Of a stretch of DNA of 63,670 nucleotides, positions 33,787 through 41,355 are shown in pieces. The stretch covers positions 1 through 63,670 of the IMG/VR virus record IMGVR_UViG_3300046542_000142; one strand, written 5' to 3'. Numbering within the stretch: position 1 is the first letter of the stretch; every line of letters starts with the position of its first letter. The DNA comes from a virus. The position numbers and the translations under genes were made by a program. The notes under the pieces were generated by a model. It was not told the origin of the DNA and did no database searches. It saw nothing but the letters and a program-made list of their open reading frames with translations.

Positions 33787-34152
33787 ATGAACAACGAATT
33801 ATTACGCAATTACGTGATCTACCCTCAGTTAACCGCGTCCGTACAGCGCGGCCTTGACGAACTTAACGCGGCCCACAACGTACTCAACCGCGCCTACTCC
33901 GCATCCGGCACGTACATCCTGCGCAGAATCACGGACGATCTGCGCGATAACCGCCTAGCGCTCAACCGCGCGGGCCTGCGTGTATTAAGAAGCGCGGAGC
34001 TGAACGGTATGATTCACGTAGAGTTCACGCGTAAAGGTAGCGCAGGCCAGCCGGAGACATATGCGATTGCCCGCGAGGTTCTGCGTAAGGAAATGGGCGC
34101 GATGATGGCGCAGTATATCGCGGAGTTCGGGGAAGCGGGCGGACACGTTTAA
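33787..34152 (+). CDS. Unknown rightward gene with its own promoter (121 aa)
   Basis: One of only four rightward genes. The product, MNNELLRNYVIYPQLTASVQ, is helical in its first 70 residues, followed by LRDNRLALNRAGLRVLRSAE and a beta segment (MIHVEFTRKGSAGQPETYAI). No family is recognised. ATG 33787 is chosen for GGAGG 9 bases upstream. A near-consensus promoter precedes it and a hairpin follows. The independent, opposite-strand layout resembles a lysogenically or immediately expressed gene (moron) or an early host-directed factor. Confidence 0.8.
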   Translation: MNNELLRNYVIYPQLTASVQRGLDELNAAHNVLNRAYSASGTYILRRITDDLRDNRLALNRAGLRVLRSAELNGMIHVEFTRKGSAGQPETYAIAREVLRKEMGAMMAQYIAEFGEAGGHV

Positions 34153-34154
34153 CG

Positions 34155-34194
34155 CAAAAAAAAGACGCTGGCCCCTTCCGGAGTCTAGCGTCTT
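34155..34194 (-). terminator. Intrinsic terminator between convergent genes
   Basis: AAGACGCT and AGCGTCTT form an 8-bp stem. On the minus strand it is followed by eight T residues, so it mainly stops leftward transcription from the control region; on the plus strand it also follows the rightward gene stop. Confidence 0.8.
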
Positions 34195-34218
34195 CCTTAC
34201 GTTATATCTACGCTTACC

Positions 34219-34368
34219 TTACGTTATCTTCCGCCACTCAACCGCTACAAATACCGCCGCCAGCACACCGAATGCTACGATTCCAGCCGCTTGGAAATCG
34301 AGTAGTTGCGCAAATGCGAACGCAATAACTGCGCAGCCAGCGGCGAGTATTAATTTACGTTTCCACAC
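34219..34368 (-). CDS. Small membrane protein (49 aa)
   Basis: GTG-started 49-residue protein, MWKRKLILAAGCAVIAFAFA, with two hydrophobic stretches (residues 6-20 and 28-43) and a basic end. AAAGGAG lies 11 bases before GTG 34368. It is the last gene of a leftward run of tiny genes before a terminator. Confidence 0.6.
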   Translation of the reverse strand: MWKRKLILAAGCAVIAFAFAQLLDFQAAGIVAFGVLAAVFVAVEWRKIT

Positions 34369-34385
34369 GTTAAATCACGCTCCTT

Positions 34386-34511
34386 TTATACGCTAATCTT
34401 ACGCGATTTATCCACCAGCAGCAACGCGAGTGCTACGTGATTCCCCGCCGCTGTCCTCACGTAAAGCCGTCCGTTCATATAGCGCCCGGCTGTAAATCTG
34501 CTCCGTTTCAT
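34386..34511 (-). CDS. Small basic protein (41 aa)
   Basis: MKRSRFTAGRYMNGRLYVRT, then ALALLLVDKSRKISV. Its ATG overlaps the stop of the upstream gene (ATGA) and AAAGGGTGA precedes it. Unknown family; kept because of the tight coupling in the operon. Confidence 0.5.
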   Translation of the reverse strand: MKRSRFTAGRYMNGRLYVRTAAGNHVALALLLVDKSRKISV

Positions 34512-34723
34512 CTACGCTCACCCTTTCCGTATTTCTTACGTGAGGCTGCGCTCAGCTCGCGGTTAAGCGCTTTGAATACGTGGTTACGATACGATAGCAA
34601 GCGCGTCCGCCGTGTGTACCAGCGGTCATACTCCGGATTAGCGAGTAGACGCGCCCGGTAATCGTCGAGCTTGCGGTCGAGGAAGGCGCTGCGTTCGGCG
34701 GAGGTTTTAGGCTGGCGCTTCAT
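34508..34723 (-). CDS. Small basic protein (71 aa)
   Basis: MKRQPKTSAERSAFLDRKLD and DRWYTRRTRLLSYRNHVFKA: strongly basic, helical, likely nucleic-acid or protein binding. Overlaps its neighbours by 4 bases on both sides. Family unknown. Confidence 0.65.
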   Translation of the reverse strand: MKRQPKTSAERSAFLDRKLDDYRARLLANPEYDRWYTRRTRLLSYRNHVFKALNRELSAASRKKYGKGERR

Positions 34724-34902
34724 AGGTTGTTCTCCGCGAGTACCGCGTCCAGCGCAACCAGGATCGTCTTTATATCGCGTATTTTCGAAAAAGGCGAGAA
34801 GTCTGAGCGCATAATGCTGCGTATCATTCCGATTGCGCCTGCGTAGTAGTTGCGGTCAGCCTCGCGGATCACGTCGAGCGCGAAGTCGAGTTCGAGTTTC
34901 AT
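34720..34902 (-). CDS. Small hypothetical protein (60 aa)
   Basis: MKLELDFALDVIREADRNYY, helical and of mixed charge. It belongs to the leftward operon starting at the promoter near 35500. Ribosome binding site GGAGGG upstream. Family unknown. Confidence 0.6.
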   Translation of the reverse strand: MKLELDFALDVIREADRNYYAGAIGMIRSIMRSDFSPFSKIRDIKTILVALDAVLAENNL

Positions 34903-34919
34903 GCGTCATCCCTCCGTCA

Positions 34920-35123
34920 TTAGCGATACATTCCGTTCCTAGCGCCCCACAGCAGGTACTCGGTATGTTCAATTTCTCCCGTTAAGCGGTCGTGCTCTGC
35001 GCTGTTAAACTCACCAGTATCGCGACACTCTCGGTAAAGGACTCCGCACTTCTCGCGCAGGGCTTCCGCTTTGCTTATTAATTCCGCGATTAGCGTATTC
35101 CGTTTGAGTATGATTTTAGACAC
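34920..35123 (-). CDS. Small coiled-coil protein (67 aa)
   Basis: GTG 35123, with GGAGG 10 bases upstream, gives MSKIILKRNTLIAELISKAE followed by YRECRDTGEFNSAEHDRLTG. Two helices, like many small phage regulators of unknown role. An in-frame start at 35252 has no ribosome binding site. Confidence 0.6.
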   Translation of the reverse strand: MSKIILKRNTLIAELISKAEALREKCGVLYRECRDTGEFNSAEHDRLTGEIEHTEYLLWGARNGMYR

Positions 35124-35223
35124 CGTGCCAACACCTCCGTTATGTAATGCGGATTCCCGCGACAAGGAAGCGCGTGGCTTCCGTTGTTTCGGCTTCCGTC
35201 CGCAGGGGTCGCTCGTCAGGCGG

Positions 35224-35406
35224 TTATTTAACTTCTCCTGTAGGCCATACATCTACGTAAGCCAACGCGTCCTCGTATATTGCTTTTTGGATAGCTTCCC
35301 GGCGTTGCTCATCAGTAAAGCCTTCCAGTTCTTTATCATCGACGTCTACCGCCCCCTCCACTTCTGCTCCCTTAATTCCGATAGACATCATCCATTCGAT
35401 CAACAT
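35224..35406 (-). CDS. First gene of the leftward early operon (60 aa, acidic)
   Basis: MLIEWMMSIGIKGAEVEGAV, then ELEGFTDEQRREAIQKAIYE. Acidic protein, directly downstream of a consensus leftward promoter at 35502-35474 and divergent from the XRE gene at 35567. In temperate phages this position is Cro-like, but no HTH is evident. GGAGG precedes ATG 35406. Confidence 0.65.
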   Translation of the reverse strand: MLIEWMMSIGIKGAEVEGAVDVDDKELEGFTDEQRREAIQKAIYEDALAYVDVWPTGEVK

Positions 35407-35473
35407 AACTTACCTCCAAGGTTAAAGCCCTTCGGCTATTAAATGTTACGTTTAGCGTACCGTTTATAACGTA

Positions 35474-35502
35474 AATATACACCGTTACGTTTCCCGTGTC
35501 AA
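35474..35502 (-). promoter_or_regulatory. Consensus leftward sigma-A promoter of the control region
   Basis: On the minus strand TTGACA (35502-35497), a 17-base spacer and TATATT (35479-35474). Motifs GTTACGTTT and TTTCCCGTAAC recur around it and may be operators for the divergent XRE regulator. Confidence 0.88.
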
Positions 35503-35538
35503 CACATTTCGGTACTTTTCCCGTAACAACTTTTGCGC

Positions 35539-35544
35539 TATACT
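35539..35544 (+). promoter_or_regulatory. -10 box of the rightward XRE gene promoter
   Basis: TATACT with a weak -35, 22 bases ahead of ATG 35567, divergent from the strong leftward promoter. A weak, activatable promoter is common for a regulator gene in a genetic switch. Confidence 0.5.
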
Positions 35545-35566
35545 GAACGCAGGAGGTGGCAATTGA

Positions 35567-35791
35567 ATGGCCGCTTATAAAGTCCGCCTTAAACTCGACG
35601 CAATCCTAAAAGAACGCGGCATCGGCGATCGTGAGTTCGCGCGCTTAACCGGAATCCGCCATCCATCCGTAGGTGAAATGCGCGCCAACAAGACGCTGCG
35701 CCTGCCGCTGGAAAACCTCGCGATTATGTGCGAAGTGCTCGACGTTGAGATTACGGATATACTCGAATTAGAAAAAGAGCCGCGCGATTAA
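35567..35791 (+). CDS. XRE-family transcriptional regulator (74 aa)
   Basis: A single Cro/CI-type helix-turn-helix domain: LKLDAILKERGIGDREFARL, TGIRHPSVGEMRANK, then LAIMCEVLDVEITDILELE. It lacks an oligomerisation or peptidase domain. AGGAGG precedes its ATG. It is divergent from the consensus leftward promoter and likely binds that intergenic region, acting as repressor or Cro-like regulator. Its stop overlaps that of the convergent gene by 4 bases. Confidence 0.88.
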   Translation: MAAYKVRLKLDAILKERGIGDREFARLTGIRHPSVGEMRANKTLRLPLENLAIMCEVLDVEITDILELEKEPRD

Positions 35792-36579
35792 GCTGCGGCC
35801 TTTTCTTCGTATTCAGCGTATACTTCCGCGCTCTCTATCGTCACTTCGTTCACCGCGCTCATATCCGCCAGCCACCGCGCACCAATCCCGCGTTTCTGTA
35901 CGAACGGCTCCGTTAATTCCCCGGCGGTCTCCCGCAGATTATACGTAACGACCGCGCCTGTCGCTGTATCGCGCTTATAACGGACAGCCCGCGCCTTATT
36001 ACGTATCTTAGCGCCGGCATCGACCGCATTATTCTCGCCCGGCGTGCGCTTTCTCCGCCCGGCTCCCGTACGACTATTCCGCCCATCAGCCGCCAGCACA
36101 ACGCCGGCCCCTTGCGGATCATCGTCGCGTATCGGAGTCTCACCGCGCATATTCGTGGCTTCGCTACCGCGCCGTCCTTCGCGCCTACGTTCGAGCTGCG
36201 TGTCCGAGTAGATCGGATATTCGTTGTGCTGCGCTTTATGTGCGTCTTCGTCCGCGAGCTCATCGTAGAGCACAACGTTAGTCAAGCGGTCCATAAGCGC
36301 TGTACTCGCGGATACCGGAGTCGGACGCTGGCCCGGACAGCCCTTCGCGTACCAGGCGTCGAGCGCGTATTGGTTAAACTCGCCGTGATCGCGGTAATAA
36401 GCGTCTTGTATCGCAGCGACAACGAGCATACGCGTTTCACGGTCGCGGATATCGTAAGTCGCGCCGTTGTATACGTAAGGGATCGGCGGTGCGTCATCCG
36501 CTTTATAGCGTGAGCGTAACGCCTGTTCTAGCGCCTCAATCGCGGCGGTCGTGCGTTCGATGTACGTTTTCTCTGCCAT
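35788..36579 (-). CDS. Hypothetical protein (263 aa)
   Basis: MAEKTYIERTTAAIEALEQA followed by RSRYKADDAPPIPYVYNGAT; the middle is charged and low-complexity (ERRREGRRGSEATNMRGETP), and the end AEVYAEYEEKAAA. ATG 36579 has GGAGG 9 bases upstream, formed by the last codons of the upstream gene. No family recognised. Confidence 0.65.
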   Translation of the reverse strand: MAEKTYIERTTAAIEALEQALRSRYKADDAPPIPYVYNGATYDIRDRETRMLVVAAIQDAYYRDHGEFNQYALDAWYAKGCPGQRPTPVSASTALMDRLTNVVLYDELADEDAHKAQHNEYPIYSDTQLERRREGRRGSEATNMRGETPIRDDDPQGAGVVLAADGRNSRTGAGRRKRTPGENNAVDAGAKIRNKARAVRYKRDTATGAVVTYNLRETAGELTEPFVQKRGIGARWLADMSAVNEVTIESAEVYAEYEEKAAA

Positions 36580-36581
36580 AG

Positions 36582-36839
36582 TCACGCCGCCTCCTCAATA
36601 GCTACTTTTCCGTTCTCGTCATAAACGTCAAACCATTCCCCACAGTAGTTGAACGTCGACTCTCGTAGCTTAAGAATGGTGGTTATTTTCTTGCAGGTGT
36701 AAACGCGCATTCCTTGATATCTACCGTCCAGTCCGGTAAATTCGCCGCGATAATAGCGCGACAGCCGCCCGTGCTTATAAACCGTTCGAACGTATTTCTC
36801 TCCAGATTCCTCGCCCATCTCTTTGCGTAAGTAAAACAT
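36582..36839 (-). CDS. Hypothetical protein (85 aa)
   Basis: MFYLRKEMGEESGEKYVRTV, beta-rich with Tyr and Arg (HGRLSRYYRGEFTGLDGRYQ) and an acidic end, ENGKVAIEEAA. The EEAA codons carry the ribosome binding site of the next gene. TAATG overlap with the HTH gene upstream. Family unknown. Confidence 0.65.
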   Translation of the reverse strand: MFYLRKEMGEESGEKYVRTVYKHGRLSRYYRGEFTGLDGRYQGMRVYTCKKITTILKLRESTFNYCGEWFDVYDENGKVAIEEAA

Positions 36840-37255
36840 TATGCCGCCTCCGTTTCGTTATCGTCCGTAGTCTCTTCGTCCAGATCGTAGCTGACCGTAA
36901 TCTCGCCGTACTCCCACCGCTTATACACCGCCGCTATTCTTTCCGCTGCCTCACCGTAGAGCTTAGCAGCCGCCTGCTGCGTTATGCCCATGATGGCGGC
37001 GGCGTCCTTCTGCGTCATGTCTGCGCCGCTGATCCACGCGAGTGCTTCCGCCTGGCGCTCTGATAAGCCGGCGCTGAGGATAGCGGAATGAAGATCGAGT
37101 AAAATGCAGCTCGCGTCGGTGTCTCCGTGATACCGCGCGGAGTTAACGTGGTGGCGATCGCGGAGGAGCTTACGTACGCCCTCTGCGTCGTTGAGAACGT
37201 ATTTAACTTCGTATGTGCGTGCGCCTTTGTCTACGTCGATTTTTACAGACCCGAT
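36839..37255 (-). CDS. HTH protein, sigma region 4-like (apparent ATC/ATT start)
   Basis: About 138 residues. The N-terminal part GSVKIDVDKGARTYEVKYVL is followed by LSAGLSERQAEALAWISGAD and MTQKDAAAIMGITQQAAAKL, a helix-turn-helix of sigma-70 region 4 type. The frame lacks ATG, GTG or TTG until codons deep in the HTH. AGGGAG ends 9 bases before ATC 37255 (6 before ATT 37258). It ends in TEAA with a TAATG junction to the next gene. It could be a late-gene activator or sigma-like factor. Confidence 0.75.
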   Translation of the reverse strand: MGSVKIDVDKGARTYEVKYVLNDAEGVRKLLRDRHHVNSARYHGDTDASCILLDLHSAILSAGLSERQAEALAWISGADMTQKDAAAIMGITQQAAAKLYGEAAERIAAVYKRWEYGEITVSYDLDEETTDDNETEAA

Positions 37256-37359
37256 AATAATCCGCTCCCTTTTTCGGACAGACCAGCGCAGGCTTGTCGT
37301 AGCCCCGCGCCAGTGCTGCCGCTTATTGTGAATTTGTCTAACGCTGAAACTTGCGAATA

Positions 37360-37557
37360 CTATTCCGCAATTGTCCGCTCTAATCCCGTTTCCGCCACCA
37401 CATATGCGTTCTCACATTCGCCGTCATGCGTCTTGTCTCCGTTTGTGTACGACGTAACCCCATTGCCTACATAAATCTCGCCGCTACACCAGGCACAGTA
37501 AGCGGAGACTCGCGGTTCACTCGGCGGTTGGAAGCGCTCGTCCATCGGCGTCCACAT
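37360..37557 (-). CDS. Small zinc-ribbon protein (65 aa)
   Basis: MWTPMDERFQPPSEPRVSAY with CAWCSGEIYVGNGVTSY and a later HDGECENAYV (Cys and His ligands). Small Cys-rich ribbons of this kind are common in phage early regions. TAATG overlap with the methyltransferase stop. Function unknown. Confidence 0.6.
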   Translation of the reverse strand: MWTPMDERFQPPSEPRVSAYCAWCSGEIYVGNGVTSYTNGDKTHDGECENAYVVAETGLERTIAE

Positions 37558-38696
37558 TACGCAGCCTCCCGCAGATCGACCGCTAAAGCTGCGTTAAGTT
37601 GCTCCGCCAGCGCGACTCCGATAACGTAGGAGACGCGCGATGCGACTCCGTTACCGACGATTCGGTATTGCGCGGATAGCGAGATTGTGTCCGGTAGCAC
37701 GTACGAATCGGGTACGGATTGGATGCGTAGGCATTCGCGGACGGTGAACCGGCGTGGCTGCGGCGCAGGGTGTACGCCTTCATTCCGTGCATGACTTCCT
37801 ACCGTCAGAGACGGCGACTCCCACGAAGCGACTCGATTAGCTTTCTCGTATGTCCAATCGGGATTAACATTGTCAAATAAATGGCCGTGATGATTATCGG
37901 TGTACGACGGGTGTACGAACGCCTTCCCTTCGTTAAATATCCGCCCCATTATCGTAGGGCTTGGTTCCTCCCATGGATTGACGCGGAACCCAAACGCCCC
38001 ACCTGCGTTCCTTCTAGCGTAACCCTCAAGAGCCTTCTCCGTGATTATTTTCTCTTCGTGATTTGCGATTGGTTCCGGTAAATCTCCGATGACATCGCGC
38101 AACACCTGCGTCCGATACTCTCCAACGCTTGGCTCCGGAAACTTAAACGTAAATCCGAGGTCTTTACGGATGCCGACGATAAACACGCGCTCTCTCTTCT
38201 GCGCCACTCCGTAATCCCAAGCGTTGATTAAGCGCCAGGTAATCGCGTAGCCAATCGCGTCAAACTCCGCAAGGAGAGCGTCAAAAGTCTGACGGTGCTT
38301 CTTCGTAATCAGCCCTTTAACGTTCTCGAATACGAAGGCTTCCGGCTGTCCATGCGAGATGTCTTCTAAGTAATCCCATACAAGTTTTCCTCGCGCTCCT
38401 TCTTCTCCTTCGCCAAGCCCAGCAACACTATAATCCTGACAAGGAGGCCCGCCAGCATAAACATTTGCGTGAGGTATCTTGGCTTTGATTTCCGCGCTCG
38501 TAATGTCCCCACAAATAACATGGTCGCCAATATTGTGAGCGTAAGCCTCTGCGGCACGTTTATCGAAGTCATTTGCGAAGATGATATCGTACCCCGCAGC
38601 CTTGAGTCCGACGGCCATCAGACCACCTCCGCAGAAGAACTCGGCTACTGTTAAGCCATTCGTAGGCAATTGCGGTGTTACGTTATAATTGCGTAT
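37557..38696 (-). CDS. DNA cytosine-5 methyltransferase (possible ATA start)
   Basis: About 379 residues with all key C5-MTase motifs: I (VAEFFCGGGLMAVGLKAAG), IV (GGPPCQDYSVAG, nucleophile Cys), VI (FVFENVKGL), VIII (QKRERVFIVG), IX (FTVRECLRIQSVPDSY) and X (QYRIVGNGVASRVSYVIG). It should modify phage DNA, protecting it from host restriction; no partner endonuclease is adjacent. AGGAG ends 9 bases before ATA 38696, giving (M)RNYNVTPQLPTNG. In-frame ATG 38744 exists but has no ribosome binding site and would overlap the upstream gene. Confidence 0.93.
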   Translation of the reverse strand: MRNYNVTPQLPTNGLTVAEFFCGGGLMAVGLKAAGYDIIFANDFDKRAAEAYAHNIGDHVICGDITSAEIKAKIPHANVYAGGPPCQDYSVAGLGEGEEGARGKLVWDYLEDISHGQPEAFVFENVKGLITKKHRQTFDALLAEFDAIGYAITWRLINAWDYGVAQKRERVFIVGIRKDLGFTFKFPEPSVGEYRTQVLRDVIGDLPEPIANHEEKIITEKALEGYARRNAGGAFGFRVNPWEEPSPTIMGRIFNEGKAFVHPSYTDNHHGHLFDNVNPDWTYEKANRVASWESPSLTVGSHARNEGVHPAPQPRRFTVRECLRIQSVPDSYVLPDTISLSAQYRIVGNGVASRVSYVIGVALAEQLNAALAVDLREAA

Positions 38697-38715
38697 GGTT
38701 ATCGTCTCCTCTCGT

Positions 38716-38907
38716 TTACCTTGTGATGGTCGGTAAATCTCCATTGGACATTTTGAGCGGTAGGTTGCGGTTAATGTTTTTGGCAGGCGTACTACCGTCA
38801 TTAATCGGTATTCCTGCGCCGTAGTTAGTTGTTGTCTTACCGTCAACGACGTTTTGAATATACGCAGGTAGCCTGTCCTCAGGGTCGTGATTCGCTACCC
38901 TCCGCAT
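38716..38907 (-). CDS. Hypothetical protein (63 aa)
   Basis: Frame reads VANHDPEDRLPAYIQNVVDG and GAGIPINDGSTPAKNINRNL. ATG 38907 follows GGAGGAGG by only 3 bases, so the start is uncertain. It overlaps the end of the 50-residue gene upstream. Family unknown. Confidence 0.5.
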   Translation of the reverse strand: MRRVANHDPEDRLPAYIQNVVDGKTTTNYGAGIPINDGSTPAKNINRNLPLKMSNGDLPTITR

Positions 38908-39031
38908 CCTCCTCCGTATTCTCACGTTTCGCTAGCGGCGTCCGATCGTCGTAGGGCTGCGCATTAATCGCGTCGATGCGCCCGTACATATAGCCAGCTT
39001 CGTACCCTGCGCGATATTCATCCGCTGACAT
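38879..39031 (-). CDS. Small acidic protein (50 aa)
   Basis: MSADEYRAGYEAGYMYGRID, then acidic KRENTEEDAEGSESRP. ATG 39031 overlaps the upstream stop (TAATG), with AAGGAGG built into the KEAA codons of the upstream gene. The YRAGYEAGY motif is common in small phage proteins of unknown role. Confidence 0.65.
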   Translation of the reverse strand: MSADEYRAGYEAGYMYGRIDAINAQPYDDRTPLAKRENTEEDAEGSESRP

Positions 39032-39603
39032 TACGCCGCCTCCTTCGCGCTCAACTCCGCCATGATCTCGTCAATCCGCGCATACAGCTCCGCCAGCCCC
39101 GCGTCATTCACTACGGTAAAGTCCGCTGCGTATCCGTCGAGCGCAGTCTCCGTTCCGTGCGCGAGGTCGGCGTAGTTGAAGACGTCACCGGAATTAACAG
39201 CGCGTTCGATGCGTAGAGCTGCGCTTGCTTCTACGCGGATGAGGACGTACGAACGGGCGGCGAGCGCTTCGTACTCCGATTCCTGACGCACATCCGTTAT
39301 TACCGCGTGGAATGGCTGCGCGTCCCACCGTTCGACCGAGCAGACCGCGTCAACGTCCGTGAGGCAGCGGTCGACCCATACGTTTTCTCCGTAGTGTTCG
39401 CGCATAAACTGACCGTGAAACTGGTAGCCGGCGCGGGGTTTAGGATCGCGCGGTATCTCCGGATAGCGGCGGTGAAAGTCGCGTTTCAACTCGTCGCCGA
39501 ACGCGTAACGTGTGTATCCGTATTTGTCCGCGAGATAGGCGGCAACAACGTCCTTGCCTGCGCGGAGCTTTCCGATGAGGCCGATGTTAGGAAGCGTCTG
39601 CAT
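39031..39603 (-). CDS. Deoxynucleoside monophosphate kinase-like P-loop protein
   Basis: A 190-residue protein. P-loop GLIGKLRAGKD (residues 8-18), then YAFGDELKRDFHRRYPEIP and ITDVRQESEYEALAARSYVL are like phage dNMP kinases that make dNDPs for replication. It sits near nrdDG, supporting a nucleotide-supply role. It ends in KEAA, whose codons form the next ribosome binding site. Confidence 0.75.
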   Translation of the reverse strand: MQTLPNIGLIGKLRAGKDVVAAYLADKYGYTRYAFGDELKRDFHRRYPEIPRDPKPRAGYQFHGQFMREHYGENVWVDRCLTDVDAVCSVERWDAQPFHAVITDVRQESEYEALAARSYVLIRVEASAALRIERAVNSGDVFNYADLAHGTETALDGYAADFTVVNDAGLAELYARIDEIMAELSAKEAA

Positions 39604-39823
39604 CAGCGCTCACCTCCGTCCACTTTCCGTTAGCGTCCGTATCCCAAGCGATATTAACTGCGCCGCCGATACGAACGATTGTGTAGTCTCCGATGTACTT
39701 TCTGGCCGATGAACGTAGCGCAATCTTAGCGCGTGTCGCATCGGCATAAATGGCGCGATCCCACGCAAGTTCACCGGTAGCTTTACGTATAATCGCGTAT
39801 ACTTCCGTCGGTGCGTTTTTCAT
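39587..39823 (-). CDS. Hypothetical protein (78 aa)
   Basis: MKNAPTEVYAIIRKATGELA, then RAIYADATRAKIALRSSARK and a beta-rich end. Overlaps the kinase gene by 17 bases. Small alpha/beta protein of unknown family. Confidence 0.6.
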   Translation of the reverse strand: MKNAPTEVYAIIRKATGELAWDRAIYADATRAKIALRSSARKYIGDYTIVRIGGAVNIAWDTDANGKWTEVSADADAS

Positions 39824-39824
39824 A

Positions 39825-40748
39825 TTACGCAGCCCCTTTCAGCGCGGAGGAAGACGTGATGTCCTCCCGTGAGTCATCGAGTACTTGCGCGCTGTCGAGA
39901 AACGTCCACACCTCGCCGCCTTTCCCGTCGATGTAAGTGAATCCGCTCTCGTACGCCATAAACTTCCACCCTGCGGATTTTCCGATCGTTCTGTGCGTCG
40001 GTCGGACCGCGTATACAACTCCGCCAGTAACGACGTCGCCTACGCGGACCTCCGTCGGCTGCGGCGCGTCCATATACTCGCCCGGCACCGTGAGACCCAG
40101 CGCCTTACGTAGCGCGATCGCTTTGCCGATTTCCGCGTGGAATACGTCGGCTGGCGAACACTTTGCGGTGAACTTAGCGAGGACGGCGTTACCGCGCTTA
40201 ACTAACGCCGTAACAACGCGCTTATCACGGTTAACGTGGAACTCAGCGGTGTAAAAGCGACCGTGCAGCGGAGACACTTTCGGAAGGTCCGCGAATGAGT
40301 TTCCGCCGATCCGCAGCAACTCCGCAACGTCAGCGGTCGCCTTCGCGATAACATCCGCGCGGGTTAACGGCTTACTCACGCTTACGCCCGTCGCCTTAAC
40401 GCTGCCTGCGCTGTCGACCGCAAGCCTAGGCGCTGTAACTCCGCTTTCCAACTCCGGCAGGATCGCGCGAATGGCGTCCGCGTTGTCTACGATTAGCTGG
40501 CGGAAGGCGGCGTAGAGGGGATCAGCGGATAACGCGGACGTTACCGGTTCCAGAACGACGTACTCACGGTCGTATACGAATACCGTCGACTCGTTCGTCC
40601 ACACTCCGACAGGGTCCGATTCCTGCCGTTCCTTTACGGTCATTACATCACCGTTAGCGTACGCGCCAGATAGTACGTACGCATCTACGATCTTAATCCG
40701 CGCACCCACCGTTGCCTTACGTTTAACTTCGCGATAATTTACGTTCAT
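39825..40748 (-). CDS. Protein with SH3-like repeat domains (307 aa)
   Basis: The N-terminus (NYREVKRKATVGARIKIVDA, ending DREYVVLEP) is one copy of the repeat found eight times in the 632-residue protein at 49610-51508. The central part carries LTRADVIAKATADVAELLRI and a beta-rich segment with Lys/Arg. Possible nucleic-acid or protein binding module. GGAGG precedes ATG 40748; a terminator lies upstream of the gene. Confidence 0.65.
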   Translation of the reverse strand: MNVNYREVKRKATVGARIKIVDAYVLSGAYANGDVMTVKERQESDPVGVWTNESTVFVYDREYVVLEPVTSALSADPLYAAFRQLIVDNADAIRAILPELESGVTAPRLAVDSAGSVKATGVSVSKPLTRADVIAKATADVAELLRIGGNSFADLPKVSPLHGRFYTAEFHVNRDKRVVTALVKRGNAVLAKFTAKCSPADVFHAEIGKAIALRKALGLTVPGEYMDAPQPTEVRVGDVVTGGVVYAVRPTHRTIGKSAGWKFMAYESGFTYIDGKGGEVWTFLDSAQVLDDSREDITSSSALKGAA

Positions 40749-40847
40749 TTATCGTTGCCTCCTTCGTAGTTGAGCGCTCGGTTAACGTGTCTCTCGCGCC
40801 CTCACTTACTTCAACGGGCCCGCAACGCATCTCGCACACTTATAACG

Positions 40848-40891
40848 AAAAAAAAACGGAGAGTCGGCGAAATTAATCGCTAACTGCTCCG
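40848..40891 (-). terminator. Intrinsic terminator after nrdG
   Basis: On the minus strand an imperfect stem closed by GGAG/CTCC and GCG/CGC is followed by nine T residues. The stem overlaps the last codons of nrdG. It separates the nrd genes from the block downstream. Confidence 0.8.
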
Positions 40892-41352
40892 CTTTGTCTT
40901 CGTATAATCCGCTGATTCCAACTGCCCCGGTACTTAAGCGTAAGGTCACGCTCGGCCTCAACGTAGCGGCCGTCAACGATAACGTCGCATAGTTCCGCAA
41001 GCTCCCGCAGGTCCGTCCGCCTCATTAACGCTTCGTACGTGTATCCCGTATACGCCCATACGTTGAGGTCCGGACAGGCAGCGCGGAATCTGCGCACAAA
41101 CTCCGCGCATTCAGCCGCTGAGAAGAACGGATCGCCGCCACACAGCGTAATCCCGTCGAGCAGCGGATTGGCCGCGACTTCCGCGATTAACGCGTCCTGC
41201 AGCGCCGGCGTAAACGGACGGCCATATGTGAAGTCAGTTGCAGCCTCGTTGTGGCAGCCTGGGCAAGCGTGACGGCATCCGCTGATATAGAATACCGCGC
41301 GCATACCGTCGCCCTCCGTTATTGACTCCGCACAATAGCCGGCGAGATTCAT
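40873..41352 (-). CDS. nrdG: Anaerobic ribonucleotide reductase activase
   Basis: A 159-residue radical-SAM enzyme with the CxxxCxxC cluster motif in SGCRHACPGCHNEAATDF (about 25-42) and GGDPFF for SAM binding. It generates the glycyl radical on NrdD. It follows nrdD after 3 bases and is closed by a strong terminator. Confidence 0.95.
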   Translation of the reverse strand: MNLAGYCAESITEGDGMRAVFYISGCRHACPGCHNEAATDFTYGRPFTPALQDALIAEVAANPLLDGITLCGGDPFFSAAECAEFVRRFRAACPDLNVWAYTGYTYEALMRRTDLRELAELCDVIVDGRYVEAERDLTLKYRGSWNQRIIRRQSGAVSD

Positions 41353-41355
41353 ACG

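Noticed and set aside
38747-38846. N-terminal extension of the methyltransferase frame up to 38846
   Set aside because: No ribosome binding site there and it overlaps another gene-like frame; the extension has no methyltransferase motif.
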